The position numbers and the translations under genes are program-made. From the NCBI GenBank assembly GCA_015232405.1, contig JADFZS010000036.1:1-43183 (forward strand): a DNA stretch of 43,183 bases, written 5' to 3'. Below are positions 35,880-43,183 of this stretch, in pieces (position 1 is the stretch's first letter; each line of letters starts with the position of its first letter). This DNA is from Magnetococcales bacterium (GTDB taxonomy: Bacteria > Pseudomonadota > Magnetococcia > Magnetococcales > JADFYX01). Under the pieces are notes generated by a model. It worked only from the letters and a program-made list of their open reading frames with translations, searched no databases and was not told the DNA's origin.

Positions 35880-36992
35880 ATGAAGAAGTTTGCAATCTGT
35901 TGCTCAATTGTTCTAGCACCGACGGCAGTTATGGCTCAGGGGCACGATTTTTATTCCAAATCGACATCTTTAAAATTTGCTAGTCATATTCAGGTGATGC
36001 AGGACTCTTCAACCATATATGGTGGTCATGAAACCACTTCTACACCTAAGTGGAGATACCCTAAATCCAAATATCTATCCCATACCGACCCCGAAATTGA
36101 CAGAAGTGTCTACTATATGGCTGCCAGTGATTCCCAACCGGTATATAGAAACCTGACTTCAACCAAGTTGTCATCGACAACTAGCGCCAAAATACCAGCA
36201 AAATATAAAGTGACCGTTATGCCATATGCCGGATATCTAACCTATGGCAGTTATGCGGCACATAACTCTGGCTACACAACAGGAGCCTACGTCTCCATAC
36301 CGTCAGAAACCAACCTTGTGGAGTTGGGAGCGTCATACTCCAACATAGGCTTTCGTACTGATGGCACAAACGATCTTAAACAGACAGATCTAGCATTTGC
36401 CTACACCCACTATTTATCACCAAATACCAATGTTCGTGGTGGTATGCACTATATCAATACAACCGACGACTCCACCAACAACGGCAACATATTTTTTGCC
36501 GGTGCCAAGGCGTATGATGGTAGCAAATGGCACTATGGGGCCGATGCCTACTACTCCATGTATTCAAACAGCGATCAGCATGTAGGGCAGCTCAGTTTTG
36601 AGTCCGGTTATAGTGCGGGGAACTTCTATAAAGAGGGGTCATATTATTTCACGGTGACTGGTAACTATATCCACCCGTTTGATGCATCTATAACCACACT
36701 TAGCAATCACTATCTTTCAGCAGGTATTGATGTCGCCTACTCCATCCCCTACTGGAAAACAGAAGTTGGTGGTTGGGCCGGTCGTCAGGTAATGGCGGTA
36801 CAAAATGATGGCATGGTAGTGTTGAATGTACCCAACGAATATAATGCAGGTGCCCACGCCAGTGTGCAGAAATATTTTAACGATTACCTTTTTGCCAAAC
36901 TTAGCTACAAACTGGATTGGTTCAAAGATGTCACAACCGCAAAGCATAGCAAAAAGCAGCTAGGCCTGTTATCGGTGGGCGGCAGCTACTAA
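35880..36992 (+). CDS. Outer-membrane beta-barrel protein
   Basis: A 370-residue protein with a signal peptide (KKFAICCSIVLAPTAVMA) and a mature domain of aromatic/polar beta strands (TTGAYVSIPSETNLVELGAS, AFAYTHYLSPNTNVRGGMHY), ending in tyrosine (SVGGSY). Residues 25-110 are a low-complexity Ser/Thr-rich region before the barrel. The start has GGGAAAA upstream. It is related by eye to the barrel at 28501 (GFRTDGTNDLKQTDLAF versus IKFKGDADSTSQNEFFL). It probably shares the upstream operon, or has its own promoter in the 168-bp gap. Confidence 0.77.
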   Translation: MKKFAICCSIVLAPTAVMAQGHDFYSKSTSLKFASHIQVMQDSSTIYGGHETTSTPKWRYPKSKYLSHTDPEIDRSVYYMAASDSQPVYRNLTSTKLSSTTSAKIPAKYKVTVMPYAGYLTYGSYAAHNSGYTTGAYVSIPSETNLVELGASYSNIGFRTDGTNDLKQTDLAFAYTHYLSPNTNVRGGMHYINTTDDSTNNGNIFFAGAKAYDGSKWHYGADAYYSMYSNSDQHVGQLSFESGYSAGNFYKEGSYYFTVTGNYIHPFDASITTLSNHYLSAGIDVAYSIPYWKTEVGGWAGRQVMAVQNDGMVVLNVPNEYNAGAHASVQKYFNDYLFAKLSYKLDWFKDVTTAKHSKKQLGLLSVGGSY

Positions 36993-37014
36993 TAACAAAA
37001 AATTTTCAAACTTC

Positions 37015-37052
37015 AAACGGCAGTTGAGAGTTCAGGCTTTCAACTGCCGTTT
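37015..37052 (+). terminator. Hairpin after the beta-barrel gene
   Basis: AAACGGCAGTTGA at 37015-37027 pairs perfectly with TCAACTGCCGTTT at 37040-37052 across a 12-nt loop, 23 nt after the barrel stop; CTATTTTG follows. It is a good terminator candidate. The arm AAACGGCAGTTG also occurs in the 48-bp element at 43000, so it may be a relative of that repeat. Confidence 0.6.
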
Positions 37053-37168
37053 CTATTTTGGCCTCCATCATATAAACTATAAATTCTTGAATATATTCCC
37101 ACATTACCAAGCTCACATTTATGGGTAATACCATGATATCTTTAAGATTATTCCATTGTGTATGGTTT

Positions 37169-37185
37169 ATATTTGTGACAAATAT
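37169..37185. promoter_or_regulatory. 17-bp perfect palindrome upstream of oxidase gene
   Basis: ATATTTG-TGA-CAAATAT is a perfect palindrome about 30 bp before the oxidase ATG. Size and symmetry suit a dimeric regulator of the CRP/FNR type, but it does not match the FNR or NsrR consensus I know. The overlapping AT content means chance is not excluded. Confidence 0.4.
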
Positions 37186-37214
37186 TTTTTTAAACTTATA
37201 AACGGTTTTGTAAC

Positions 37215-38585
37215 ATGTCAGACAACTCATCTATTTTCTCTTTTCCCACCACCTCCTCCCACAGATCTTTGGCAACTGCATGGCTGGCTTTGGCTCTCAG
37301 TTCGTTAATTGGTGCTGGGCTGGTGGTACTTTTGATTATTATTGCCAGAACCCCGGTAGTTCACGATCTTATACCCTGGGCAGGTTCATTCAAGACGGCT
37401 CTGGTTATCCATGTGGATCTTTCGGTTTTGGTCTGGTTTCTCTCTTTTGCTGGCCTTTTTGCTGTTATCGCCATGCCAAAAAGTGCGGTAAATGCCGGTA
37501 AGGTGTCCCTTTGGGTCGCTGTTTTAGGTGCGCTACTTATTACCTTCTCACCTTTTTTGGGAGAGGATGCTCCTTTTTTAAATAACTATGTTCCGGTGCT
37601 TGCCAATGGTGCTTTTTTTAGTGGCTTGACTCTTTTTGTTGCTGGCTTTTGCGCTATTGCCATACTTCTGTGTTTAAAACACCAAACCCAGCAACAAAGT
37701 GAAAAACTTGTGGTTAGATTTGGGGTAACATCGGGTATTGTCATTGCCCTTCTTAGTGTCGTCTCTTTTATCTATACCTATCTGGCGATACCGGATCAGA
37801 TGGACCGTAACAGTGAAATTTATTTTGAAACCCTGTTCTGGGGACCGGGGCATATACTGCAGTTTACCCATACCCAGCTAATGATGGTTGCCTGGGTTTG
37901 GCTGGCAACTGTAATAACCAAAAAACCTGTTGCCAAACCCGGAACTCTTCTATTGATGTTTATCATAGGTGCATTTCCTGCGTTTTTAGGTCCGGTAATT
38001 CATGGTATTTATCCGGTGGACTCATTAGAGCACCGTCTGGCTTTTACCGACTTGATGTATTATGGCGGTGGTATCGCTCCCCTTTTGGCTGGAGTTCTGG
38101 TTTTTCGTGCTATATATAGCAATCAACAGGTTGCCGAGGAGAACCGCTCCTTACGTATGGCCCTGCTCTATTCGTTGGTGCTTTTTGGGGTTGGTGGCTG
38201 GATAGGTTTTATGATCAACGCAGTAAATGTAACCATACCTGCCCACTATCACGGTTCCATAGTCTCCATTACTCTGGCCTATATGGGAGTTACCTACCAT
38301 GTTCTGCCCGGTTTGGGTTATAGACGACCATCTATAAAATGGGCAAATCGCCAGTTGATACTCTATAGCACCGGATCATTGCTACACATATTCGGTCTGG
38401 CTTGGTCTGGTGGTCATGGTGTACAACGAAAAACTGCTGGTGCTGCCCAGGGGTTGGAGAGTATGGCGGATAAAATTCCCATGTGGATTATGGGGCTGGG
38501 GGGATTTTTGGCGGTTGTGGGAGGAGTGCTATTTTTGGTACTAGCCTTTCGCGCCCTCTCTAGTCCAGTAGAAAAAACAGAATAG
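37215..38585 (+). CDS. Heme-copper oxidase subunit I-like protein (divergent, no subunit II nearby)
   Basis: A 456-residue membrane protein with about 12 hydrophobic helices and a heme-copper oxidase histidine pattern: H66 in LVIHVDLS, H213 and H219 in GHILQFTHTQ, the pair H344/H346 in AHYHG and H362 in TYHVLP. The family reduces O2 (or NO) at a heme-copper centre. Typical COX1 motifs such as HPEVY are missing, so it is a divergent member of the cbb3/NOR-like side. No subunit II, cytochrome c or assembly gene sits next to it. An ABC transporter and DUF420 gene follow. Confidence 0.8.
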   Translation: MSDNSSIFSFPTTSSHRSLATAWLALALSSLIGAGLVVLLIIIARTPVVHDLIPWAGSFKTALVIHVDLSVLVWFLSFAGLFAVIAMPKSAVNAGKVSLWVAVLGALLITFSPFLGEDAPFLNNYVPVLANGAFFSGLTLFVAGFCAIAILLCLKHQTQQQSEKLVVRFGVTSGIVIALLSVVSFIYTYLAIPDQMDRNSEIYFETLFWGPGHILQFTHTQLMMVAWVWLATVITKKPVAKPGTLLLMFIIGAFPAFLGPVIHGIYPVDSLEHRLAFTDLMYYGGGIAPLLAGVLVFRAIYSNQQVAEENRSLRMALLYSLVLFGVGGWIGFMINAVNVTIPAHYHGSIVSITLAYMGVTYHVLPGLGYRRPSIKWANRQLILYSTGSLLHIFGLAWSGGHGVQRKTAGAAQGLESMADKIPMWIMGLGGFLAVVGGVLFLVLAFRALSSPVEKTE

Positions 38586-38592
38586 TTTTAAC

Positions 38593-38735
38593 TATTATGG
38601 GTGCAGGGAGATTATCTCCCTGCTGGGTTTGGGCAAAGCCCAAGGTTTTGCCTTTATTTTTAAGCCTTTGCATTCAAAAGCGTGGGGGTTTGGGGGCCTG
38701 CAAGGCCGCCCAAGGTTCTGACTTTGACTGTATAT
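38593..38735 (+). repeat. Family-B intergenic repeat, copy 3
   Basis: Starts at TATTATGGGTGCAGGGAG and ends at GACTGTATAT, like the 19517 copy in the same orientation. It contains GGGAGATTATCTCCC, GGGTTTGGGCAAAGCCCAAGG and the GTGGGGGTTTGGGGGCCTGC module. It sits directly after the oxidase gene and may terminate it. Confidence 0.87.
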
Positions 38736-38767
38736 TGTTGATTTAAAATTGCTATAGTTTATAAAAA

Positions 38768-39700
38768 ATGATTTCGATAAAAGAGCTAAATTATTTCTAC
38801 CCGGTTAAAAAAGCAGACAAGCGTCAGGCGTTAAACAACCTTAACCTTAAGGTAGCCCCCAACACCTTTTTTGCCCTGACCGGACCCAACGGTAGCGGAA
38901 AGTCCACCCTGTTTAGTATTTTGTCAGGGCTATCACTGCCCAAAGATGGTCAAATTACCATTGATGGGCTTGATATTGTCAGACATCAAGCCAAAATTCG
39001 CCATATGATGGGAGTGGTTTTTCAAAGTCCTGCACTGGATAAACATCTAACCCTGGCAGAAAATTTTCAGATACATGGTGATCTCTACGGTATGGAGCCG
39101 TCTTTATTGCAAAAACGGCTGGATGAAGATCTTTCATGGACCGGATTAAAGGACCGTTTAGGGGAGATGGTGGGCACACTATCGGGTGGTATGGCTCGTC
39201 GGGTGGAGTTGGTAAAGGCACTGCTGCACAGGCCAAAAATTTTGTTGATGGACGAACCCACCAACGGTCTTGACCCCGGTTCCAGACGTGATTTTTTGGA
39301 TATGGTGGATAACCTACGCCGTGAACGGGATATGACCATTTTGATGACCAGCCATATTTTTGCCGAGGCAGAGCGGGCCGATGAGGTGGGTATTCTACAT
39401 AAAGGCTCGCTCTTGGCTTCGGGATCACCCAAAGAGTTAACAAAACGGCTGGGTCATGAGATGGTGGTAATCCAGACAAGCAAACGCAAACATGCTGAGT
39501 TTCTAAAAACCAAGCTCAGTAAAAAAACTGGGATCAAGGTGTGGCAACGGGATAGTGAGTTGCGGGTGGAAAAAGTCGATAAAAAAACACTTGATGATCT
39601 TTTATCACACTACAGAGATAGGTTTAACGAGATAGCCATAAAACGTCCCACCTTGGAAGACCTCTTTATCCACATCACCCAAGAAAAGGAGGAGTCGTAA
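38768..39700 (+). CDS. ABC-2 type transporter, ATP-binding subunit
   Basis: A 310-residue ATPase with Walker A (GPNGSGKSTL), the Q-loop region MGVVFQSPALDKHLT, signature LSGGMARRVELVKAL and Walker B (ILLMDEPTNGLDP). The C-terminal extension is like those of CcmA/NodI/DrrA-type subunits. It pairs with the ABC-2 permease, which starts at the last base of this gene's stop (TAATG). The cargo is unknown; the location beside oxidase and DUF420 genes suggests a link with respiratory membrane biogenesis, unproved. Confidence 0.92.
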   Translation: MISIKELNYFYPVKKADKRQALNNLNLKVAPNTFFALTGPNGSGKSTLFSILSGLSLPKDGQITIDGLDIVRHQAKIRHMMGVVFQSPALDKHLTLAENFQIHGDLYGMEPSLLQKRLDEDLSWTGLKDRLGEMVGTLSGGMARRVELVKALLHRPKILLMDEPTNGLDPGSRRDFLDMVDNLRRERDMTILMTSHIFAEAERADEVGILHKGSLLASGSPKELTKRLGHEMVVIQTSKRKHAEFLKTKLSKKTGIKVWQRDSELRVEKVDKKTLDDLLSHYRDRFNEIAIKRPTLEDLFIHITQEKEES

Positions 39701-40473
39701 TGGTAAACGGTGTTATATCCATGGCTAAACGTGAGCTTGTGCGTTTTTTCCGTCAAGGTCACAGGGTGGTGGGCAGCATAGCCCAACCAATTATTTTTTG
39801 GCTCTTTCTCGGTAGTGGTTTTGGAGCATCTTTTCAGGCTCCCGGCTTGGAAGGTGTCTCATATACTGAATATTTTTTCCCCGGTATTCTTTTAATGGTG
39901 GTGCTTTTCTCCGGTATTTTTTCCACCATAACTGTAATTGAAGACCGCAACCAAGGGCTTTTACAGGGGATACTGGTAGCACCAGTACCTAGAATTGCCA
40001 TTGTTTTTGGTAAAGTTATCGGGGCTATGGTTATCGGGCTTTTACAGGCGTTTTTGCTTTTACTGACCATACCATTTTTGGCAATAGAGCCAGGGTTTGC
40101 TGGTATATTAATGGTAATACTCGGCCTGATAATAGCCGCATTGGGCTTTACCGCTTTGGGTTTTTTAATCGCTTGGAATATGGAGAGCACATCCGGTTTT
40201 CATGCTATTATGTCGGTTTTTCTGCTACCGCTATGGATGTTATCCGGTGCTATGTTTCCCATGACCCAAGCCCCAGTGTGGCTTGAGTGGCTCATGTTTT
40301 TAAATCCGGTTAGTCATGCCCTGCTGTTGATTCGTATGCCCCTGTACCAACCCATATCAGAGCTATTGACCAGCAGCCAATATATCATTGCTTTTATCGT
40401 GGCAATAATCTGGGCTGTGGGGTGTCTTATGTTGGCACTTTCACGGGTAAATCGCCAACAATGTTCGGCCTAG
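39700..40473 (+). CDS. ABC-2 type permease
   Basis: The 257-residue membrane protein has about six hydrophobic helices. Near the N-terminus it reads AKRELVRFFRQGHRVVGSIA, and later GFLIAWNMESTSGFHAIMSV and LPLWMLSGAMFPMTQAPVWL, typical of ABC-2 permeases. It starts at the last base of the ATPase gene. Its stop shares the bases CTAG with the convergent DUF420 gene. Confidence 0.9.
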   Translation: MVNGVISMAKRELVRFFRQGHRVVGSIAQPIIFWLFLGSGFGASFQAPGLEGVSYTEYFFPGILLMVVLFSGIFSTITVIEDRNQGLLQGILVAPVPRIAIVFGKVIGAMVIGLLQAFLLLLTIPFLAIEPGFAGILMVILGLIIAALGFTALGFLIAWNMESTSGFHAIMSVFLLPLWMLSGAMFPMTQAPVWLEWLMFLNPVSHALLLIRMPLYQPISELLTSSQYIIAFIVAIIWAVGCLMLALSRVNRQQCSA

Positions 40474-40931
40474 CCCAGCAGCTTTACAATCTGGCTCAAA
40501 GGTTTTGAAGGCCAAATATGAAATGCCATTATATAGACCATAAAACCGGAAGCTGAGACAAACAGCCATAAAGGCAGGGTTTTTTTAGCCAGTGCCTTGT
40601 GGGCGATAAAGTTGGTTTTCATCGCTCGAAACAGTGTTTTGGGAACCATAACCAGAATAAAAACCGCCCCTATCACATGGGCAATCAACAGACCAAAATA
40701 GAACCATCTAATCTTTCCCTCACCAGCAAAAGCGACATTGCCAACCTCAAGATGGTAGAGGGTATAAACAATCAAAAAAAGAACCGCCACACCAACCGCA
40801 CCCAACATAAAGCGTTTGTGTTTTATAACATCCTCTCTTTTTATAGCCATAGCACCCAATATCAACAAAACAACTGTCGATATGTTAAAAAAGGCCAGAA
40901 GATGGGGAAAAATTGGTACCAGATCTTTCAT
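40470..40931 (-). CDS. DUF420 family membrane protein
   Basis: A 153-residue membrane protein with four helices. HLLAFFNISTVVLLILGAMA, IKREDVIKHKRFMLGAVGVA and LLIAHVIGAVFILVMV match the DUF420 family, often found near heme-copper oxidase and assembly genes. It lies close to the oxidase at 37215. RBS GAGGAA is 5 nt before ATG. Its stop overlaps the convergent ABC permease by 4 nt. Function unknown; role in oxidase assembly is an inference from other genomes. Confidence 0.82.
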   Translation of the reverse strand: MKDLVPIFPHLLAFFNISTVVLLILGAMAIKREDVIKHKRFMLGAVGVAVLFLIVYTLYHLEVGNVAFAGEGKIRWFYFGLLIAHVIGAVFILVMVPKTLFRAMKTNFIAHKALAKKTLPLWLFVSASGFMVYIMAFHIWPSKPLSQIVKLLG

Positions 40932-40958
40932 TTGCTTCCTCGTTTTTTTTTATAAATT

Positions 40959-41498
40959 TTACACTGGTTTATAATGAGTCTGCACAAAACCGGATGGATA
41001 GTCTTGGGTTTTAATATGTTTAAGTTTAATATCACCAGCCAATGGACCAAACAACGGTATTCCATCACCTATTAAAACCGGAACCCTGGTTAGAATAATC
41101 TTATTAATAAGAACGTGGTATAAAAATCCCTGTATGGTCTTGCCGCCATCAACATATATATGGCTATCTCCTTGGGAGCTTAGCTTTTTTACCAGCTCAG
41201 GTGGTGAGCAGTTCAACCACTGAACATACTCCTTTAAATGTTGCGGTGTAGCATCTTTTTTGCTGCTCAACACAACCACTTTTTTATCCTTATAGGGCCA
41301 CTCACCAAAGGTTAAAACTTTTTCAAAGGAGTGTCTGCCCATAACAAGGGTATCGATGGTGGCAAAAAACTCTTTGTAGCCATAATCCTCACCATCTTCA
41401 GGTCCACTACCATCTGACCCAGGCAGCCAGTCTAAATCACCATTTTTTCTGGCAATAAAACCGTCTGCTGAAACCGCTATAAATACATATGCTTGCAA
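40959..41498 (-). CDS. RibD-C/dihydrofolate reductase-like protein
   Basis: A 179-residue protein of the RibD C-terminal/DHFR fold: QAYVFIAVSADGFIARKNGD at the N-terminus, DTLVMGRHSFEKVLTFGEWP, VVLSSKK and the NADPH-binding HIYVDGGKTIQGFL. It is probably an NADPH-dependent reductase; small-molecule substrate unknown. I chose TTG 41498 as start because GGGA of the preceding gene end is 9 nt upstream and homology begins at QAYVF; the longer frame from 41522 overlaps the fusion gene. Confidence 0.8.
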   Translation of the reverse strand: MQAYVFIAVSADGFIARKNGDLDWLPGSDGSGPEDGEDYGYKEFFATIDTLVMGRHSFEKVLTFGEWPYKDKKVVVLSSKKDATPQHLKEYVQWLNCSPPELVKKLSSQGDSHIYVDGGKTIQGFLYHVLINKIILTRVPVLIGDGIPLFGPLAGDIKLKHIKTQDYPSGFVQTHYKPV

Positions 41499-41502
41499 TT
41501 TA

Positions 41503-42933
41503 TCACATCCCTTTACCAGCAAAATTTATCCCGGCAGCGGTTGCGATATCAATGGTAAGTCCGCTCAGATCATCCTTTGATAACTCTCCCACACTGCTTT
41601 TACCACAGATACGGATAAAATCAGCCAGCTCCGCCCCATAAACATGGAACAGATTGTCCAACATCGCTGCCGATTTATCCACATCAAAACGTTTACGCAA
41701 CTCCCCATCTTGGGTGGCGATACCAACGGGACATGTGCCTTTGTGGCAGACCCGATACTGTTGGCAACCAATGCCAATCATAGAAGTGGTTGCCAGCCCC
41801 ACACCATCGGCACCCAGTGCCAGACATTTTGCAATATCAGCAGAAGTACGCACACCTCCTGTTACAAGAAGGGAGATAGCATCCCTAACACCTTTTTTTT
41901 GCAAAACCTTTGTCGCCCGTGAAAGAGCATGGGGCAGAGGAATGCAGACATTATCTTTAATATGATCCGGGGCAGCACCAGTGCCACCACCACGGCTATC
42001 TATGGTGATAAAATCCACCTCGCCAGCAATGGCAACCTCAATATCCTCTTCAATTCTACCTGCAACAATTTTTACCCCAATTGGTGCACCATCGCTGACC
42101 TCACGCAGCCAAGCAACTTTCTTTTTTAAATCCTGGGGGCTTAAGATATCGGGATGATGGGCAGGTGATATTATATCCTCCCCCGCCTTTACACCGCGAG
42201 CCTCTGCAATTTCCGGGGTAACTTTTGCTGCTAGCAGATGGCCCCCAAGCCCGGCTTTGGCGGCTTGTCCCACTTTAATCTGAATAGCGTGGGATTTTTT
42301 TAAATTCTCCTGGCTGGCTCCAAAGCGACCAGTGGAATATTCAAACACATAGGCTTTTGCCGCCTCATACTCCGGGGCCAACAGCCCCCCTTCCCCACCA
42401 AAAATGGCGGTTCCAGCAGCAGCAGAACCTTTAGCCAAAGCAATTTTGGCCTCCTTTGAAAGTGAGCCAAAGCTCATGTCCGATACATAAAATGGCAGCT
42501 TTAGTTCCAGGGGTCTTTTAGCTTTGGGACCTATGGTTATTGCCAGATCAGGGTTTAAATCTCGATAATCAATGGGGGAACGGGCCAGTTGAGCCGGAAG
42601 AAATACAATATCCTCCAAGGGATTTTGCCATTTACCAGTACGCATGGGAGAGAGACTCTCACGACCTGTGATAGCCTTGTTTAATATCGCCGACAAATCC
42701 CCTTCACGCTCATCGGATTTGCGTTGCCATTTTTCCAGATAAAAGCTGGCAGGTTTTACCTTTTTTACAATATGGGTAAACTCATCCTTACCTGCTCCAC
42801 AATCGGGACATACCCAATCATCAGGTATATCTTTCCAGAGGGTTCCAGGCTCGATACCACCATCAGGATCACCGAGATTTTCATCATATACCCAGGAGCA
42901 GACATCGCACTCATACTGTTGTGGATCGGCCAT
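41503..42933 (-). CDS. Rubredoxin fused to glutamate synthase-like FMN domain
   Basis: A 476-residue fusion. Residues 1-55 are a rubredoxin (two Cys pairs, ECDVC and VCPDC) that would bind one iron. The rest is a GltB-like domain: [33 protein letters not shown] and [20 protein letters not shown], with [14 protein letters not shown], which in glutamate synthases binds FMN and a 3Fe-4S cluster. No glutaminase domain is present, so it is a glutamate synthase-like oxidoreductase. ATG 42933 has GGGTG upstream; two other in-frame starts lie just before it. The stop is 4 nt before the RibD-like gene. Confidence 0.9.
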   Translation of the reverse strand: MADPQQYECDVCSWVYDENLGDPDGGIEPGTLWKDIPDDWVCPDCGAGKDEFTHIVKKVKPASFYLEKWQRKSDEREGDLSAILNKAITGRESLSPMRTGKWQNPLEDIVFLPAQLARSPIDYRDLNPDLAITIGPKAKRPLELKLPFYVSDMSFGSLSKEAKIALAKGSAAAGTAIFGGEGGLLAPEYEAAKAYVFEYSTGRFGASQENLKKSHAIQIKVGQAAKAGLGGHLLAAKVTPEIAEARGVKAGEDIISPAHHPDILSPQDLKKKVAWLREVSDGAPIGVKIVAGRIEEDIEVAIAGEVDFITIDSRGGGTGAAPDHIKDNVCIPLPHALSRATKVLQKKGVRDAISLLVTGGVRTSADIAKCLALGADGVGLATTSMIGIGCQQYRVCHKGTCPVGIATQDGELRKRFDVDKSAAMLDNLFHVYGAELADFIRICGKSSVGELSKDDLSGLTIDIATAAGINFAGKGM

Positions 42934-42970
42934 TATCATCACCCATCATAAGAGCTGTAAAAAATATGTA

Positions 42971-42997
42971 GGCAGGTCAAAGACCTGCCCGTTTTTT
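42971..42997. terminator. Hairpin with T-run before the rubredoxin-fusion gene
   Basis: GGCAGGTC (42971-42978) pairs perfectly with GACCTGCC (42982-42989) over an AAA loop, followed on the plus strand by CGTTTTTT. On the minus strand the flank has TACATATTTTTT, so it could act on transcripts from the upstream rubredoxin gene. It may be bidirectional or an attenuator, since the fusion gene starts 38 nt further. Confidence 0.5.
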
Positions 42998-42999
42998 AA

Positions 43000-43047
43000 C
43001 CTAGAAACGGCAGTTGTCGGCACGCACCGCCAATCGCCGTTTCTAGG
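43000..43047 (-). repeat. 48-bp palindromic element, copy 2
   Basis: The reverse complement of this segment matches 20901-20948 at 44 of 48 bases, including CCTAGAAACGGC at one end and GTTTCTAGG at the other. It lies between two rubredoxin genes. Confidence 0.82.
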
Positions 43048-43052
43048 TTTAA

Positions 43053-43183
43053 TTATATTTTGCTAAAATCTTCCTTTCCGGCATCACACTCCGGACAGAC
43101 CCAATCATCGGGAAGATCATCCCAGGCAGTTCCCGGTGGGATACCACCTTCTGGATCACCAAGATTCTCATTGTAAACCCAAT
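43053..43183 (-). CDS. Rubredoxin, C-terminal part (cut by window edge)
   Basis: Minus-strand frame open from the window edge to the TAA at 43053-43055. It reads WVYNENLGDPEGGIPPGTAW then DDWVCPECDAGKEDF, with the second iron-binding Cys pair; the first pair lies beyond the edge. It is similar to the rubredoxin domain of the neighbouring fusion protein, so the two are probably related by duplication. A small electron carrier, probably supplying the adjacent oxidoreductase. Confidence 0.88.
   Translation of the reverse strand, partial: WVYNENLGDPEGGIPPGTAWDDLPDDWVCPECDAGKEDFSKI

Noticed and set aside
40470..40473. Shared CTAG between convergent stops as an unusual coupling
   Set aside because: Short convergent overlaps using CTAG are common and need no special explanation.
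1..43183. tRNA or rRNA genes
   Set aside because: I saw no cloverleaf-like segment or ribosomal RNA sequence in any of the gaps.

Overview
The window comes from a Gram-negative bacterium, most likely a proteobacterium of moderate-to-low GC. It has lipopolysaccharide-type glycosyltransferases including GT9 heptosyltransferase-like proteins, an MsbA-like flippase, outer-membrane beta-barrels and release factor 3. Intergenic repeats built on the palindrome GGGTTTGGGCAAAGCCC resemble elements I associate with some alphaproteobacterial and magnetococcal genomes, but I cannot fix the taxon from the sequence alone.

Layout. 1-957: a two-component system on the minus strand (kinase cut by the window edge). 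1232-4551: prfC, a sulfotransferase-like gene and msrB. 4548-11285: a CHAT/TPR lipoprotein, a TPR-glycosyltransferase, rfbB and rfbA. 11286-15512: a repeat-rich stretch carrying rfbC and rfbD, a DUF1640-like gene with a probable frameshift and a TPR gene with a 120-nt internal repeat. 15513-27131: a surface polysaccharide block with an MsbA-like exporter, at least seven glycosyltransferases (GT4, CgeB-like, GT2-CgeB fusion, GT9 and GT2 types), a zinc-ribbon methyltransferase and, at the end, a pirin. 27822-36992: an unusual divergent locus described below. 37215-43183: a lone heme-copper oxidase subunit I, an ABC-2 transporter, a DUF420 membrane protein, a RibD-C/DHFR-like reductase, a rubredoxin-glutamate synthase fusion and part of a second rubredoxin.

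The best candidate for an undescribed system is 27.8-37.0 kb. The plus-strand operon encodes a PqqD-like small protein, an ATP-grasp ligase, a group IV (DAP/Orn-type) PLP decarboxylase, a urea-transporter-like membrane protein fused to an M23 peptidase, and a periplasmic TPR protein. These genes are adjacent or overlap by 4 to 11 nt. An outer-membrane beta-barrel gene follows. Across an 852-bp structured intergenic region, a minus-strand operon encodes a second beta-barrel and a second TPR protein. Both appear to be paralogues of the right-hand pair. The parts suggest synthesis of an amino-acid-derived molecule coupled to an inner-membrane channel, a periplasmic peptidase and outer-membrane proteins; the molecule and the purpose are unknown.

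A second theme is intergenic repeats. Family A (four copies, about 190 bp) carries a 49-52-nt hairpin whose stem sequence differs between copies while pairing is largely kept. Family B (three copies, about 140 bp) is highly similar between copies. A 48-bp palindromic element occurs twice in opposite orientation. Family-A copies bracket rfbCD, whose coding strand has a base skew opposite to that of rfbBA, which suggests an inversion or a separate origin.
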